A DNA stretch of 64,000 nt from Hydractinia symbiolongicarpus. Taxonomy: Eukaryota > Cnidaria > Hydrozoa > Anthoathecata > Hydractiniidae. Shown here one piece after another: positions 46,601 through 55,405 of the stretch. The stretch covers positions 11,555,501 to 11,619,500 of the forward strand of contig NC_079886.1 of the NCBI RefSeq assembly GCF_029227915.1. The letters are read 5' to 3'. The notes below the pieces were generated by a model, which had not been told where the DNA came from, ran no database searches, and worked only from the letters and a program-made list of their open reading frames with translations. The translations under genes were made by a program, and so were the position numbers. Each line of letters opens with the position of its first letter. Positions within the stretch are counted from its first letter, which is position 1.

Positions 46601-48295
46601 AAGAAAATTGTTTCGAACAGCCTATGGATTGGCGATGAATCCAACTTTACCCATGGCTCCATTTAAAACTTTAGTTAAAATTCAAAAAAAAAACTTCTTT
46701 AATAACGAAATATTCTTTTGGATAATAATTTTTATGATTCATCGAACATAAGGTTTATTAAATATTATTTTTAGCAGTTGTTCGACTTTCCGCAATTTAA
46801 TTTAAATATCTGTTTGCCCCACAAGTAATAACAAAGTTTAATTAACGAGTCTGCTTACGACTTCTTTGTATATAGGTTGAAATTCCTTGCTGTACATTGT
46901 TGGAACTTGCACTTTGCTTGTTCCTTACGCCAAAACAGCAGCCCTTGTGAGGTGTACAGGGGTAAAGGAAATGTTTTTGTAAAAAATTTTTTTTGATCGC
47001 ACACGCAGAATTTTTGAGGCATGTGATCTACCACACGCCTGCCTAAAATCTTACGAAATGGCCTGGGCAAGGGTGTGTGTGTTATGTTTTCTTTTTCCCC
47101 GCGTAAATATGTCATACATTACGCACTATTAATACGCACTTTACGTGCGAATAGCGGATGAACATATGCATATGCACCATATTAAAGTGTTTACAAATAT
47201 ACACTTCCTGTAAGGAAATGAACAACAGTGGGCTCTGTTGTGCATTTCCTACTCATGTGGGGCACCTCAGTGGTTTGTTACATATAGTTAAGAGCTTTTG
47301 GTAATAAAGTGATATGTTGGGTCTATTAAAGGGGGTGTTAGAAGAAGTAAGTCTCCCAAAAAAGCCTCTACATTTTAGCACTTATTATAAAGTTTGTACC
47401 CCAAGACCAACCCCAATTCCTTAAAAAAGATTATAAAAGACTTACGGAGAGCTAGATAAAAAACGATGTGTGTCAACAAAAAAACTGAGATTTACATTAA
47501 TCAGGATGAACTGTCAATAATAACACCCATTCACAACATACTCCAGCAATACTCACCCCTTTGGCGAATGTTTACTTCTTCCGTTGTCTTTATTATTCGC
47601 GATAAACTTAGATAATTTTGTAATAACAATCTGGGTTATCGACTCATATTATGAGTTGGAATAATGACATCGATTAAAATTAGGTCTTTTATGCATGCAT
47701 AATTTATGCTTAATTTATTTTGATTTGTTTTGATTTATTATCAAATTCTTGGTTTTATCTTATCCAATCTCGTTCTAAAGCGGACCTCCAACACAAATTA
47801 ATTAGTTGCATTTTTATTATTCAGAGTTGTGAACACAGTACTTCACGACCATGTGTTTGAGAAGAAAAGATGGCTAGGAATAAGAGAGAAGGATGCACAT
47901 CTCGTTTTCAATCATAACAAACCCCTTCATTTTTATATTGTTTTTTATTTCAAAGGAATTGGAACCTTTCCGAGTCTTTTTCGATGAAAAAAATGGTCAA
48001 AGGTAACTTTCTTCTAACACACACACGGCAAAATTATTAATTTTTGAGTAACTGGCGAGTTCAACCTCGATCGCAGTGCCTGTATTGTTTTTTGACTTTG
48101 TAATAAGTAGGAAACGCGTTTCAAGTAGTATATAGGGGTCATAATGAGTAGGTTTTCGCTCCTTTGACACCTTTAGATCACCAAAGCCCCCACCAAAAAC
48201 GCCCCTACAACACCTCCAAGACCCTATTTTCAACAAAAAAAGTCCCGCTAAACAAACGCTCCTCCACCACCTCCCCTAGAGATAGTATAATGTAT
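46601..48295. other. intergenic, nothing recognised
   Basis: No coding or RNA feature I can support. If element 1 has a left terminal repeat it should lie near the right end of this stretch or just beyond, but I could not find a matching partner near 55.3 kb. Confidence 0.35.
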
Positions 48296-48509
48296 GTTCT
48301 AGCACGGTCGACGACGACAAAAAGGGAAATTCCCTCCTCCCAGCAATTCCGATAAATCCGACAATTCCGGGAAATCCGATAAAATTTCGAGCATGCGCAA
48401 TGACGACTCATTGAGAATGGGAAATAATGCTGACATCAACAAAATCTCGAGTATGCGCAATTAAGTAGGGGAAAGTCCCATACTCTAACTACGACCGTGC
48501 TAGAAATTT
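48296..48509. repeat. 214-bp segment bounded by 14-bp inverted repeats
   Basis: TTCTAGCACGGTCG at 48296 and CGACCGTGCTAGAA ending near 48509 are perfect inverted repeats. Inside, AAATTTCGAGCATGCGCAAT and AAATCTCGAGTATGCGCAAT are direct near-copies. It ends 31 bases before the polymerase start of element 1. It could be a small MITE or a remnant of the element's terminal region; no second copy occurs in the window. Confidence 0.6.
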
Positions 48510-48540
48510 TATTGATTGAATTAAAAAATCCATATAATAA

Positions 48541-51500
48541 ATGAATGAGTACACTGTGACACAGTTACAAACTATCGCGAAAACCCGTTACGGGCTATTC
48601 CAAGCTACGCAAAGCAGACCTTATTGCTTTGCTGGAGGCACCCCCACAGCCTGTTCCTGTTCCAGAACCAAGGTCACAAGCATTTGCACCAGATGCCTTG
48701 GATATATTTGAGCGTCAAGAGATGGTTAAAACCCGTCCCATTAGGAGTAAGATCGAGCCCCGACTCCCCACACCCGAAGCCATGAATGTATTCGAACGCC
48801 AAGAGATGGCGAGGACTCGTCCAGTGGTAAAGAGTAAACTGCGAGAGTGGTCTGACTGGCTTATGGACTATGTACCAGAGGGCATTAGAAAGCCGGTGCA
48901 AAGTATATATGCATCAGCAAAAAATCGCATCCTTGCTCTCTATGATGGAGTTAGGAAGACCCTGACGGGTGAAGTTGAGGAAGAAGCAAGGGAGGATCAT
49001 GCCGAAAAAGAGCAGCAACTGAATCAAGACTTCACACCCCAGGAACATAAGCATGCTCACCATAGGACCTTCAGGAGTTTCCGCATCCCTGGCATGGCCG
49101 TTACGGATGTTGTACTTAGGGATGGTGCGATCACACGTGAAAACCTTGGTTAAGAAGCAGGTTAGAGACATGGGGTCTGCCAAGGTGCAGTGCTCCCTCT
49201 GGATTTTATGGAAGAGACCGGTGGATGGCACCAGCGAGTTCATCGAGGTGGATAAGGTCTTCCATAGCAACATGACACCGATCTTCCAGGATACCGTCGT
49301 GGACGAGGTGCTGGATACGATGTTTGCCCAAGTCCTGACTTGGACGCATGTAGAGAACCAAGCGCTACCCAAAAGTGGCTTTACCATCAGTCGAATCACG
49401 CATCTCGACATGGACTTCCATAAGCTACGGCTAACAAGGGGTTCATCATATATCAAAGCACCCAAGTGGATAGGCACCAAAACGGCCATCATTAACCCTA
49501 TGAATGAAGACGAGGAGTACTTCAAGTGGGGCATCATAGCTGCACTGCATCACGAGGAGATGGGGACGAACCCTCAAAGAATCAGCAAGCTGAGACCATA
49601 CATGGAACAGTATAACTGGCAGGGCATCGAGTTTCCCACAAGCATCAAGGACATCACCAAATTTGATAAAAACAACCCCGACATCGCTGTAAATATATTC
49701 TATGTGACAGGGAAGACTTTCAATATCCTGCGTCGATCGACACACACCGGACGCGAGAAACAGGTTAATCTGTTACTCCTCACGGATGACAAAAAGAGCC
49801 ACTATATAGCCGTAAAAAATCTCTCACGGCTTTTGGGCAGCGAGACATCGAAGAATCATGCAAAGATGCACTTCTGTATGAACTGTCTGCAAGCCTTTCC
49901 AACAATCGAATCGCGAGACAAGCACTATGCCTACTGTAGGGACAACGAAGCGGTCAAGATCACGATGCCAAGCGAAAAGGAAAAGTAGCTATATTACAAG
50001 GATGGTCAGCAGCAGTTCAAATTACCCTTCGCCATCTATGCGGATTTCGAATCCCTACTAGTTTCCATGACGGAATATAAGAGGGAGACCAAGACGAAAA
50101 AGTTGAACAAGCACGTACCATGCGGCTGGTGTACATATAGTACCTTCGCATACGGGCCAGTGCCAGATCCGCTAGCAGTCTACAGGGGTGAGGACTGCGT
50201 GAAGAGATTCGTCGACCACCTAGAGGATGAGGTAAAGCGACTCTACTCCACCTACCCACAGCAGGACATGTTGCCACTAACGGAGGTACTAAAGAGGGAG
50301 CACGACTTCGCCACGACTTGTCACATCTGCAGGAAACCCTTTGACAACGACGAGTATAGTCGTAAAGTTCGAGACCACTGTCACTACACGGGGCTGTATA
50401 GAGGTGCAGCGCACGCGATTTGCAACCTCAGATACAAGATACCAAGTCACGTACCTGTGATCTTCCACAACCTATTGGGGCACGACGCACACTTATTCAT
50501 CCAAGAACTCAGAGAGAAGTATCACATCCAAGATATTGGTTGCATCGCTGAAAGCACCGAAAAGTACATCTCCTTCAACGTTAAAATCAGGGTGCCCATT
50601 GAAGGCATGGGGCATGACGATGGTGATACGCGCAAGACCATAGAGATCAGAGTGTGCCAGGATAACTACAAGGTCAATCCTGCCCATTTCTACAGCGCAC
50701 CAGGCTTGGCATGGAAAGCAGGGCTGAAGTACACAGAAATCAGGCTGGAGTTGCTAACGGACCCTGACATGCTCCTGATGTTCAAAAGAGGTATTCGAGG
50801 CGGTATAACTCAAGCTGTACACAGGTATGCCAAAGCCAATAACAAGTACATGGGGGACCAATACGATCCGGAGGTTGAGTCGTCCTACTTGCAGTACCTC
50901 GATGCCAACAATTGGTACGGCTGGCCATGCGTCAAGACGTGCCCACGCACGGGTTCAAATGGCTGTCGAATGTTGAGACCTTTACAGAGAAGCGCATCAG
51001 CAAACTCGTTGATGACAACAAGCACGGCTACATCTTGGAGGTTGACATCGATTATCCAAAGAGCCTACATAATAGAACGAGCTGCCTTTCCTGCCAGAGC
51101 GCAAGGTGGTTCACAGGGTGAGAAACTGATACCAAATCTCGAGCACAAGCGGAAGTACGTGGTGCACATCTGAGAACGGCCGCCAAAAACGACTTCGAGA
51201 AGGACTTCTTTAAGCTCATGAACCTCTCGGTGTTTGGTAAAACTATGGAGAACTTGAGGAACCATCACAACATCCAGTTGGTTACAAATAAGGACAAGTA
51301 CATAAAGCTCGTCATGAAGCCTAACTTCAAGGGCGGGAACTACTTCAGCAGCCACCTCATTGGCGTGGAGATGTGTAAAACAGATGTAAAGATGAACAAG
51401 CGGTGTATATTGGCCAAGCCATTTTAGACAACTCGAATATCGTAATGTACAACTTCCACTATGACTACATGCAGCTCATGTACGGTAGCAAGCTGCGGGT

Positions 51501-51981
51501 CTGCTATATGGACACCGATTCCTTCGTCTATCACATCAGAAAAGAGGACATTTATCGTGACATTGCCGATGATGTAGAGGCACGTTTCGATACGAGTGCC
51601 TATAATAAGGATGACAACAGACCTCTCCCCATTGGCAAAAACAGAGAGGTCGTGGGCCTCATGAAGGATGAGCTAAGCGGAAAAATCATGACAGAATTCA
51701 TCACACTTAGAGCGAAGCTGTACTCTTACAAGAGTCTCACGTAGGAGGGCGGCGATCGCAAAGCGAAAGGTGTGAAGAAGTGCGTCACGAAGAAATCCAT
51801 CACCTTCGAGGATTACCAGCGCTGCTTGAAGGATGACGTTGACATATACAAAACCTGGGTCTGTATCCAGAATAAGGGGCATCAAATCTATACTCAGGAA
51901 GTGAACAAGCTGGCACTCAATAGACCAGACCAGATCACAACGCTCGCCAGGGGTCATTATCGCTTAGCGGCAAATAAATGA
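48541..51981 (+). pseudogene. element 1 DNA polymerase B (protein-primed type), broken
   Basis: A SAP-like start (YTVTQLQTIAK, frameshift near 48595, YSKLRKADLIALL) is followed by two copies of an FERQEMxxTRP motif. Further frameshifts occur near 49145, within 50905-51170 and near 51415; in-frame stops lie at 49986 and near 51742. Identifiable modules: a CxxC...H...C finger (about 49875-49965), exonuclease motif I (YADFES near 50037), an HNH/endonuclease-VII-like zinc module (CHICRKPF...DHCHYTG, about 50320-50440), exonuclease motif II (HNLLGHDAHLF), polymerase motif A (LDANNWYG), motif B (SVFGKTM) and motif C (YMDTDS near 51510). Exonuclease motif III and about 125 surrounding residues are missing at about 50655 by a frame-preserving deletion, and roughly 40 residues are missing near 51170. 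It cannot encode a working enzyme. The family is clear. Confidence 0.88.
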
Positions 51982-52562
51982 TAGAAGCATTGTTACTAAT
52001 CGCTATATTTCTCCCGTATGCTTTGATCGTGTTCGGTTATCTGAAGTACAGGAGGCTATTAATAAATATGTCTAATCTCGCTGATATATTCGATGAAGTT
52101 GATACCCCGGCAGAAGCCCTTGAGAAACGTGAAAAACATATTGACAAACGTCAAGCTTTGAAAGATGCACGTAAAGGTAAGGCACACCTCCTACCAAAGA
52201 AGTGTACAGAAGCCTATATTGACAAAGCATCAGACGAGGTTATCGTCAAGGTGTACTCTGAGTACGGTCAGCGTGAGCTCCAGGAGAAGGGCACAAAGAC
52301 TGCCAAGGCAGTGTCAACCCACGCAATAAGCATGTACACCAAGGCTATAAGTAACGTAGTGCCCCTCGATAGCCCCGAAGGCTTGAGGCAAGATATTGAA
52401 GACGATCCCATTATCTGGGATAGTATGGCTGACTTGGGCATACTGGTATATCCCTAGCACCTCTGCTCGTTGCAGCACATACCCCTAATCATACACAGCT
52501 CTCAACGTCCAAGGTAGTTGAAGAGAAGGTTGATGAAGATCAAGAAAACAATGGGAAATAGT
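51978..52562 (+). pseudogene. element 1 small protein homologous to the element 2 gene at 62334-62780
   Basis: The likely start is the Met at 52068, preceded by AATAAAT; an in-frame Met at 51978, overlapping the polymerase stop as ATGA, would add a hydrophobic segment (LLLIAIFLPYALIVFGYL). The central part (KCTEAYIDKASDEVIVKVYS and ...DSPEGLRQDIEDDPI) aligns by eye with the element 2 protein, including the D-[ILV]-E-[DN]-DP motif. A frameshift near 52430 gives a premature stop at 52455, while the next frame continues with SLAPLLVAA and ends at about 52562. Function unknown; conserved between the two elements, hence probably a core virion or assembly protein. Confidence 0.6.
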
Positions 52563-52802
52563 CTATCGAAGATACACATGGGTAGTCGTGAAAGAGTTGA
52601 ACGTGTAACCAATGAGCTAATAGGGTATAGAACCTCCCGTACGTTATACAAAAAATTCCTCGGCATTACAAGCCCCAGTACCAAGCTGGATACAAACGAC
52701 GTGATGAAGATGATCACTTATTTTTCAGCTGGACGCGCTAGACGTGAGATGGTCGTCTCCAAAGGGTGGATTCCCGCCTCCATAGTACCAAAGCCCAAGT
52801 AA
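52551..52802 (+). CDS. element 1 small basic protein with a myristoylation-type N-terminus
   Basis: 83 residues from the Met at 52551, which overlaps the shifted end of the previous gene. The start MGNSLSK fits the N-myristoylation consensus (Gly2, Ser6). The rest is basic and helical, with RERVERVTNELIGYRTSR and later SAGRARREMVVSKGW; there is no membrane segment. One of the few unbroken frames in element 1. I do not recognise the family. A virion or membrane-associated role is inferred only from the N-terminal signal and the virus-like setting. Confidence 0.5.
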   Translation: MGNSLSKIHMGSRERVERVTNELIGYRTSRTLYKKFLGITSPSTKLDTNDVMKMITYFSAGRARREMVVSKGWIPASIVPKPK

Positions 52803-52817
52803 GTACATCCAAGGTTT

Positions 52818-52838
52818 CTGTCTGCCCAAGGCAGATAG
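52818..52838 (+). terminator. hairpin between element 1 genes
   Basis: CTGTCTGCC and GGCAGATAG pair over 9 positions (one G-T) around a CAA loop, 16 bases after the stop of the small basic gene and 8 bases before the ATPase start. Proposed as a transcript-end hairpin of the kind known in giant viruses and virophages. Confidence 0.4.
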
Positions 52839-52845
52839 AATAAAT

Positions 52846-53445
52846 ATGACTCTGGATGTGGTGCTAGAGCCTCCTACAGCGATTTTTACTGGGCCTACCT
52901 CGTGTGGTAAGACCTAACGAGTGCTCGACCTCTTAGAGAATGAATATAAACACCATTTCTTTAACGTTGTCATCCTCTGCCCCACCATCCGCTGGAACAA
53001 GACTTATCTCGATAGAGCATCGCTTCGGAAAGATGACTATGTGCTCCTAATCGATACCAAAGACCAGTTGTTCGACTGGATCGAGCAACTATCAAAGCTC
53101 CTAGCAGGGAAGGAGACTCTGTTCGTTGTTGACGATATGATCGCTGACGAGAGCCTCGACCAGAAGCGTCAACCTCTGCTCAAGCTGGCCATCAGTGGGA
53201 GATATCGAAAGCATAGCTTATGGTTGTTAACGCAGTCATACATGGCTTCGCCTAAAAATCTCCGTCGGCAGAAGAAGCAGCTGTTCATATGGTACCCCCA
53301 CGAGCGCAGCGATATGAAGCTGGTGGATGAGGAAACGAACATGATCTCGGATTGGGAGACGATCGAGGCTCAGCTCAGGAAGTCGAAACATGCGTGCTTG
53401 TATGTGAGATTGGAACACCCTCGCACCTGGAAAACTTTGGAGTGA
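52846..53445 (+). pseudogene. element 1 DNA-packaging ATPase (A32/FtsK-HerA type), nonsense codon after Walker A
   Basis: The start is at 52846, directly preceded by AATAAAT. The first 23 codons end in the Walker A motif GPTSCGKT, immediately followed by TAA (52915-52917). The same frame then continues without interruption for 176 codons: ILCPTIRWNKTY, Walker B TLFVVDDMIAD, a sensor-like LWLLTQSY, NLRRQKKQLFIWYP, and a C-terminal HACLYVRLEHPRTWK. These features match the genome-packaging ATPases of Polintons, adintoviruses and poxvirus A32. A single nonsense change disables an otherwise complete 200-residue gene, suggesting modest age. Confidence 0.85.
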
Positions 53446-53458
53446 CGCGGACATCAGG

Positions 53459-53473
53459 TGTACCCGGGGTACA
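53459..53473. terminator. hairpin after the element 1 ATPase
   Basis: TGTACCC-G-GGGTACA is a perfect palindrome of two 7-base arms beginning 13 bases after the ATPase stop. Candidate transcript-end hairpin. Confidence 0.4.
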
Positions 53474-53565
53474 ACTGATTAGACATGCATAGGCGAAGAA
53501 ACCACGTTAATACTGGAGCACCCCAGATATTGGAGCATTTGCCTTGACTTTTCAAGTAAATAAAT

Positions 53566-54729
53566 ATGACTTGTATCGAGAAATTACGAGAGGAAGAGAT
53601 CCATACATTGGAGGACACAATCGAGGACTTGGAAAAAGATCTCGAGGAAAGAGATTGGGAGCTGTATAAGATGATTCTGAGGGATGAATACAACAACCGG
53701 ATCGCTTTAATCGCCTGCGTCTCGTCGCTGGCTCTTACCATGATCCACTATATGAGTATTGCCGAGATACAACGGAGGTTGGGAATGAATCGTTTGCGAG
53801 CCATGGGGTTCACCGACTACACTACACCACACAAGGGCAGTAATACTATGGCCCAGAACCTCGCGCTAGAGGTTGATGTTCTTGTATTGAATAGGGATGA
53901 GGAGGAGGCTTCGGGTAAAGAGGATGGTGAGACGATTGAAATGAAAACAATTGATAGCATTTAAAATTTTGCTCGTGACGTAGAGGGCTATGTAGATAAT
54001 TCTTTCGCGGGCATCGACAATGAGATCGAGGTCCCTGATATGAGAGATTTAAAGCTCGAAATTGAAAACCTGCAGAAGACTATTAAGGAGGTGAAGGATA
54101 AACCTGTACAATATGATAGCGATATAAATACGAAAGGGGCCAAGCTGAAAGAACTTAAGAAGCAGAAGCCCGGGGTGCGAAGGCTTCAGGATATTGATTA
54201 TCTTGAGAAGGAATTGAAGAAAATAAAGGAGGATAAGAAGGCTGAACTGAGTAGGCACGGTCTAATTTCATCCGAGGTCTTTAGGCAACTGAGGTCTATT
54301 ACGTCCGAGCTGATGAAGATTGCTGGAGACGATAAAACCTTGCTTGAAAAGCTTAAACCCCTTTTCCAGGAGCAAGGCCTGACTATCGCCAGCGTTATTT
54401 CCGATGTTGGCTTGCTGGTCTCTACCATCGTTCTGGCAGTTACAGGAGGTGGAGGCACTGCCGGAGGAGCTGCTGGAGGAAGTACATGTGGGAAAAGTTT
54501 TGTACGGAAGCAGCTCGAAAGACTCGGAAAATTTCTGAAGTATCTAGCTGCCAAAGCGGGTGGAGCCCTTCCTGGCATCATTGGCAGCGTGGTCTCGTTC
54601 TTCTTCAGAGTTGCAGCGAGAGTTGTCAAGTTCGCGGCTCAGCACTTGCAGCTGGCCATCGCTGGTGCTGTGGGTATTGTTGTTGCGTATGTGGGTAACA
54701 GGAGGAGTAAGGGTGGAAAGAGATCGTAG
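53566..54729 (+). pseudogene. element 1 coiled-coil/membrane protein, one in-frame stop
   Basis: 387 codons with a TAA at 53962-53964; otherwise one continuous frame starting after GTAAATAAAT. Layout: acidic coiled coil (IEKLREEEIHTLEDTIEDLE), a hydrophobic stretch, an AEIQRRLGMNRLRAMGF block, a second long coiled coil (about residues 155-230), then LFQEQGLTIASVISDVGLLV, a Gly-rich linker (GGGGTAGGAAGG), ALPGIIGSVVSFFF, and a C-terminal membrane-spanning segment (LAIAGAVGIVVAYVG) with a basic tail. Element 2 has the same order at 59984-61200. I do not know a named family; the architecture suggests a membrane-inserting or membrane-remodelling virion protein. Confidence 0.7.
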
Positions 54730-54731
54730 AG

Positions 54732-54761
54732 AGTCTAGTGTATTGTTTAAAACACTGGACT
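54732..54761. terminator. hairpin between convergent element 1 genes
   Basis: AGTCTAGTGT and ACACTGGACT pair over 10 bases (one wobble/mismatch) around a 10-base AT loop. It sits between the stops at 54729 (plus) and 54761 (minus), where a two-way transcript end would be expected. The homologous convergent junction in element 2 also has a hairpin (61212-61236). Confidence 0.45.
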
Positions 54762-55251
54762 TACTTAAACCATATGTACGATAGTATCAATCCTACTCCC
54801 ACCGTAACCAGCACGGCCTTGGTATCATCGTGGACATCCGCACACCTGATCTGGGTGGTCTTACCAAAACCATCTATTTCATGACTTGGTATTTGATGTT
54901 TGGAACTCTGTGGTCTAGCAGCGTACGTCGAACTACCTTGATTGCCGATGATGTTGGACCTCGCGTTAGCTTGGCTCTGAAGTATGAGGTAAGCGTGAAA
55001 TCTTACGCTTTGGGAGAGTTTCTCTATACCTATACGCGTGAGACCTTGAGAGGTTTCCAGGATCCATCGGCTCCACGAGTTCTCGTCGAGATAGCTAGGA
55101 CCCGAGCCGGGATAGTCTTTACGAATAGCTTGCCAGCTACTGAACAAGGTCTTGTTCCTCCACTCACTCTCGCTGTCGCTTACTCCAAATTAGAGATAGG
55201 GAAAGGCGGATGTTGGGACAAGTCATCCCTCGTGATCTTAAGGCAATTCAT
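54761..55251 (-). pseudogene. element 1 convergent gene, small C-terminally anchored membrane protein
   Basis: The likely start at 55251 (MNCLKITRDDL) shifts frame near 55190 into SDSESEWRNKTLFSSWQAIR, then runs 130 codons to a stop at 54761. The last 20 residues (AVLVTVGVGLILSYIWFK) form a single membrane anchor. The body is polar with several Trp and Gln-rich stretches. The overlapping plus-strand frame (54830-55258) lacks such features. Its place matches the element 2 gene at 61255-61677, likewise convergent to the coiled-coil gene and ending in a membrane anchor, but I see no clear sequence match. Confidence 0.4.
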
Positions 55252-55259
55252 CGTTTAAA

Positions 55260-55405
55260 ATTCATGCTATTTCTTGGGACAATTCATCTTTCCCGCTCAA
55301 AATTGCATTATCCCCTCGTTTAAACCTCACGCGAATTAGCGTGAATTTAGGTGTTTTTTTGTATCGATTTTTTTTTTGCCTCTTACCTCTCACCTCTTTG
55401 TTATC
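55260..55405. other. junction between elements 1 and 2
   Basis: About 150 bases without coding similarity to either element. Contains repeated AATTCAT and CGTTTAAA words, a short palindrome-like CACGCGAATTAGCGTG and a T run. No terminal inverted repeat or target duplication could be established, so whether this is a double insertion, nested insertion or rearrangement is open. Confidence 0.4.

Larger units (their letters stand above)
48541..55260 (+). mobile_element. element 1: decayed Maverick/Polinton-like endogenous virus
   Basis: A block of virus-type genes: DNA polymerase B, several small proteins, packaging ATPase, coiled-coil/membrane protein, and one convergent gene. It is richer in G and C than host flanks and than element 2, with few non-coding gaps. 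Most genes carry stops or frameshifts, so this is a fossil. No integrase, adenain-type protease, recognisable capsid gene or terminal repeats were found, so class assignment rests on polymerase and ATPase. The right limit is set where coding similarity ends and element 2 coding begins. Confidence 0.75.

Noticed and set aside
54830-55258. 143-codon plus-strand open frame
   Set aside because: Overlaps the minus-strand gene 54761-55251, which has a clear C-terminal membrane anchor and a convergent position; the plus frame shows no domain and reads like an antisense shadow.
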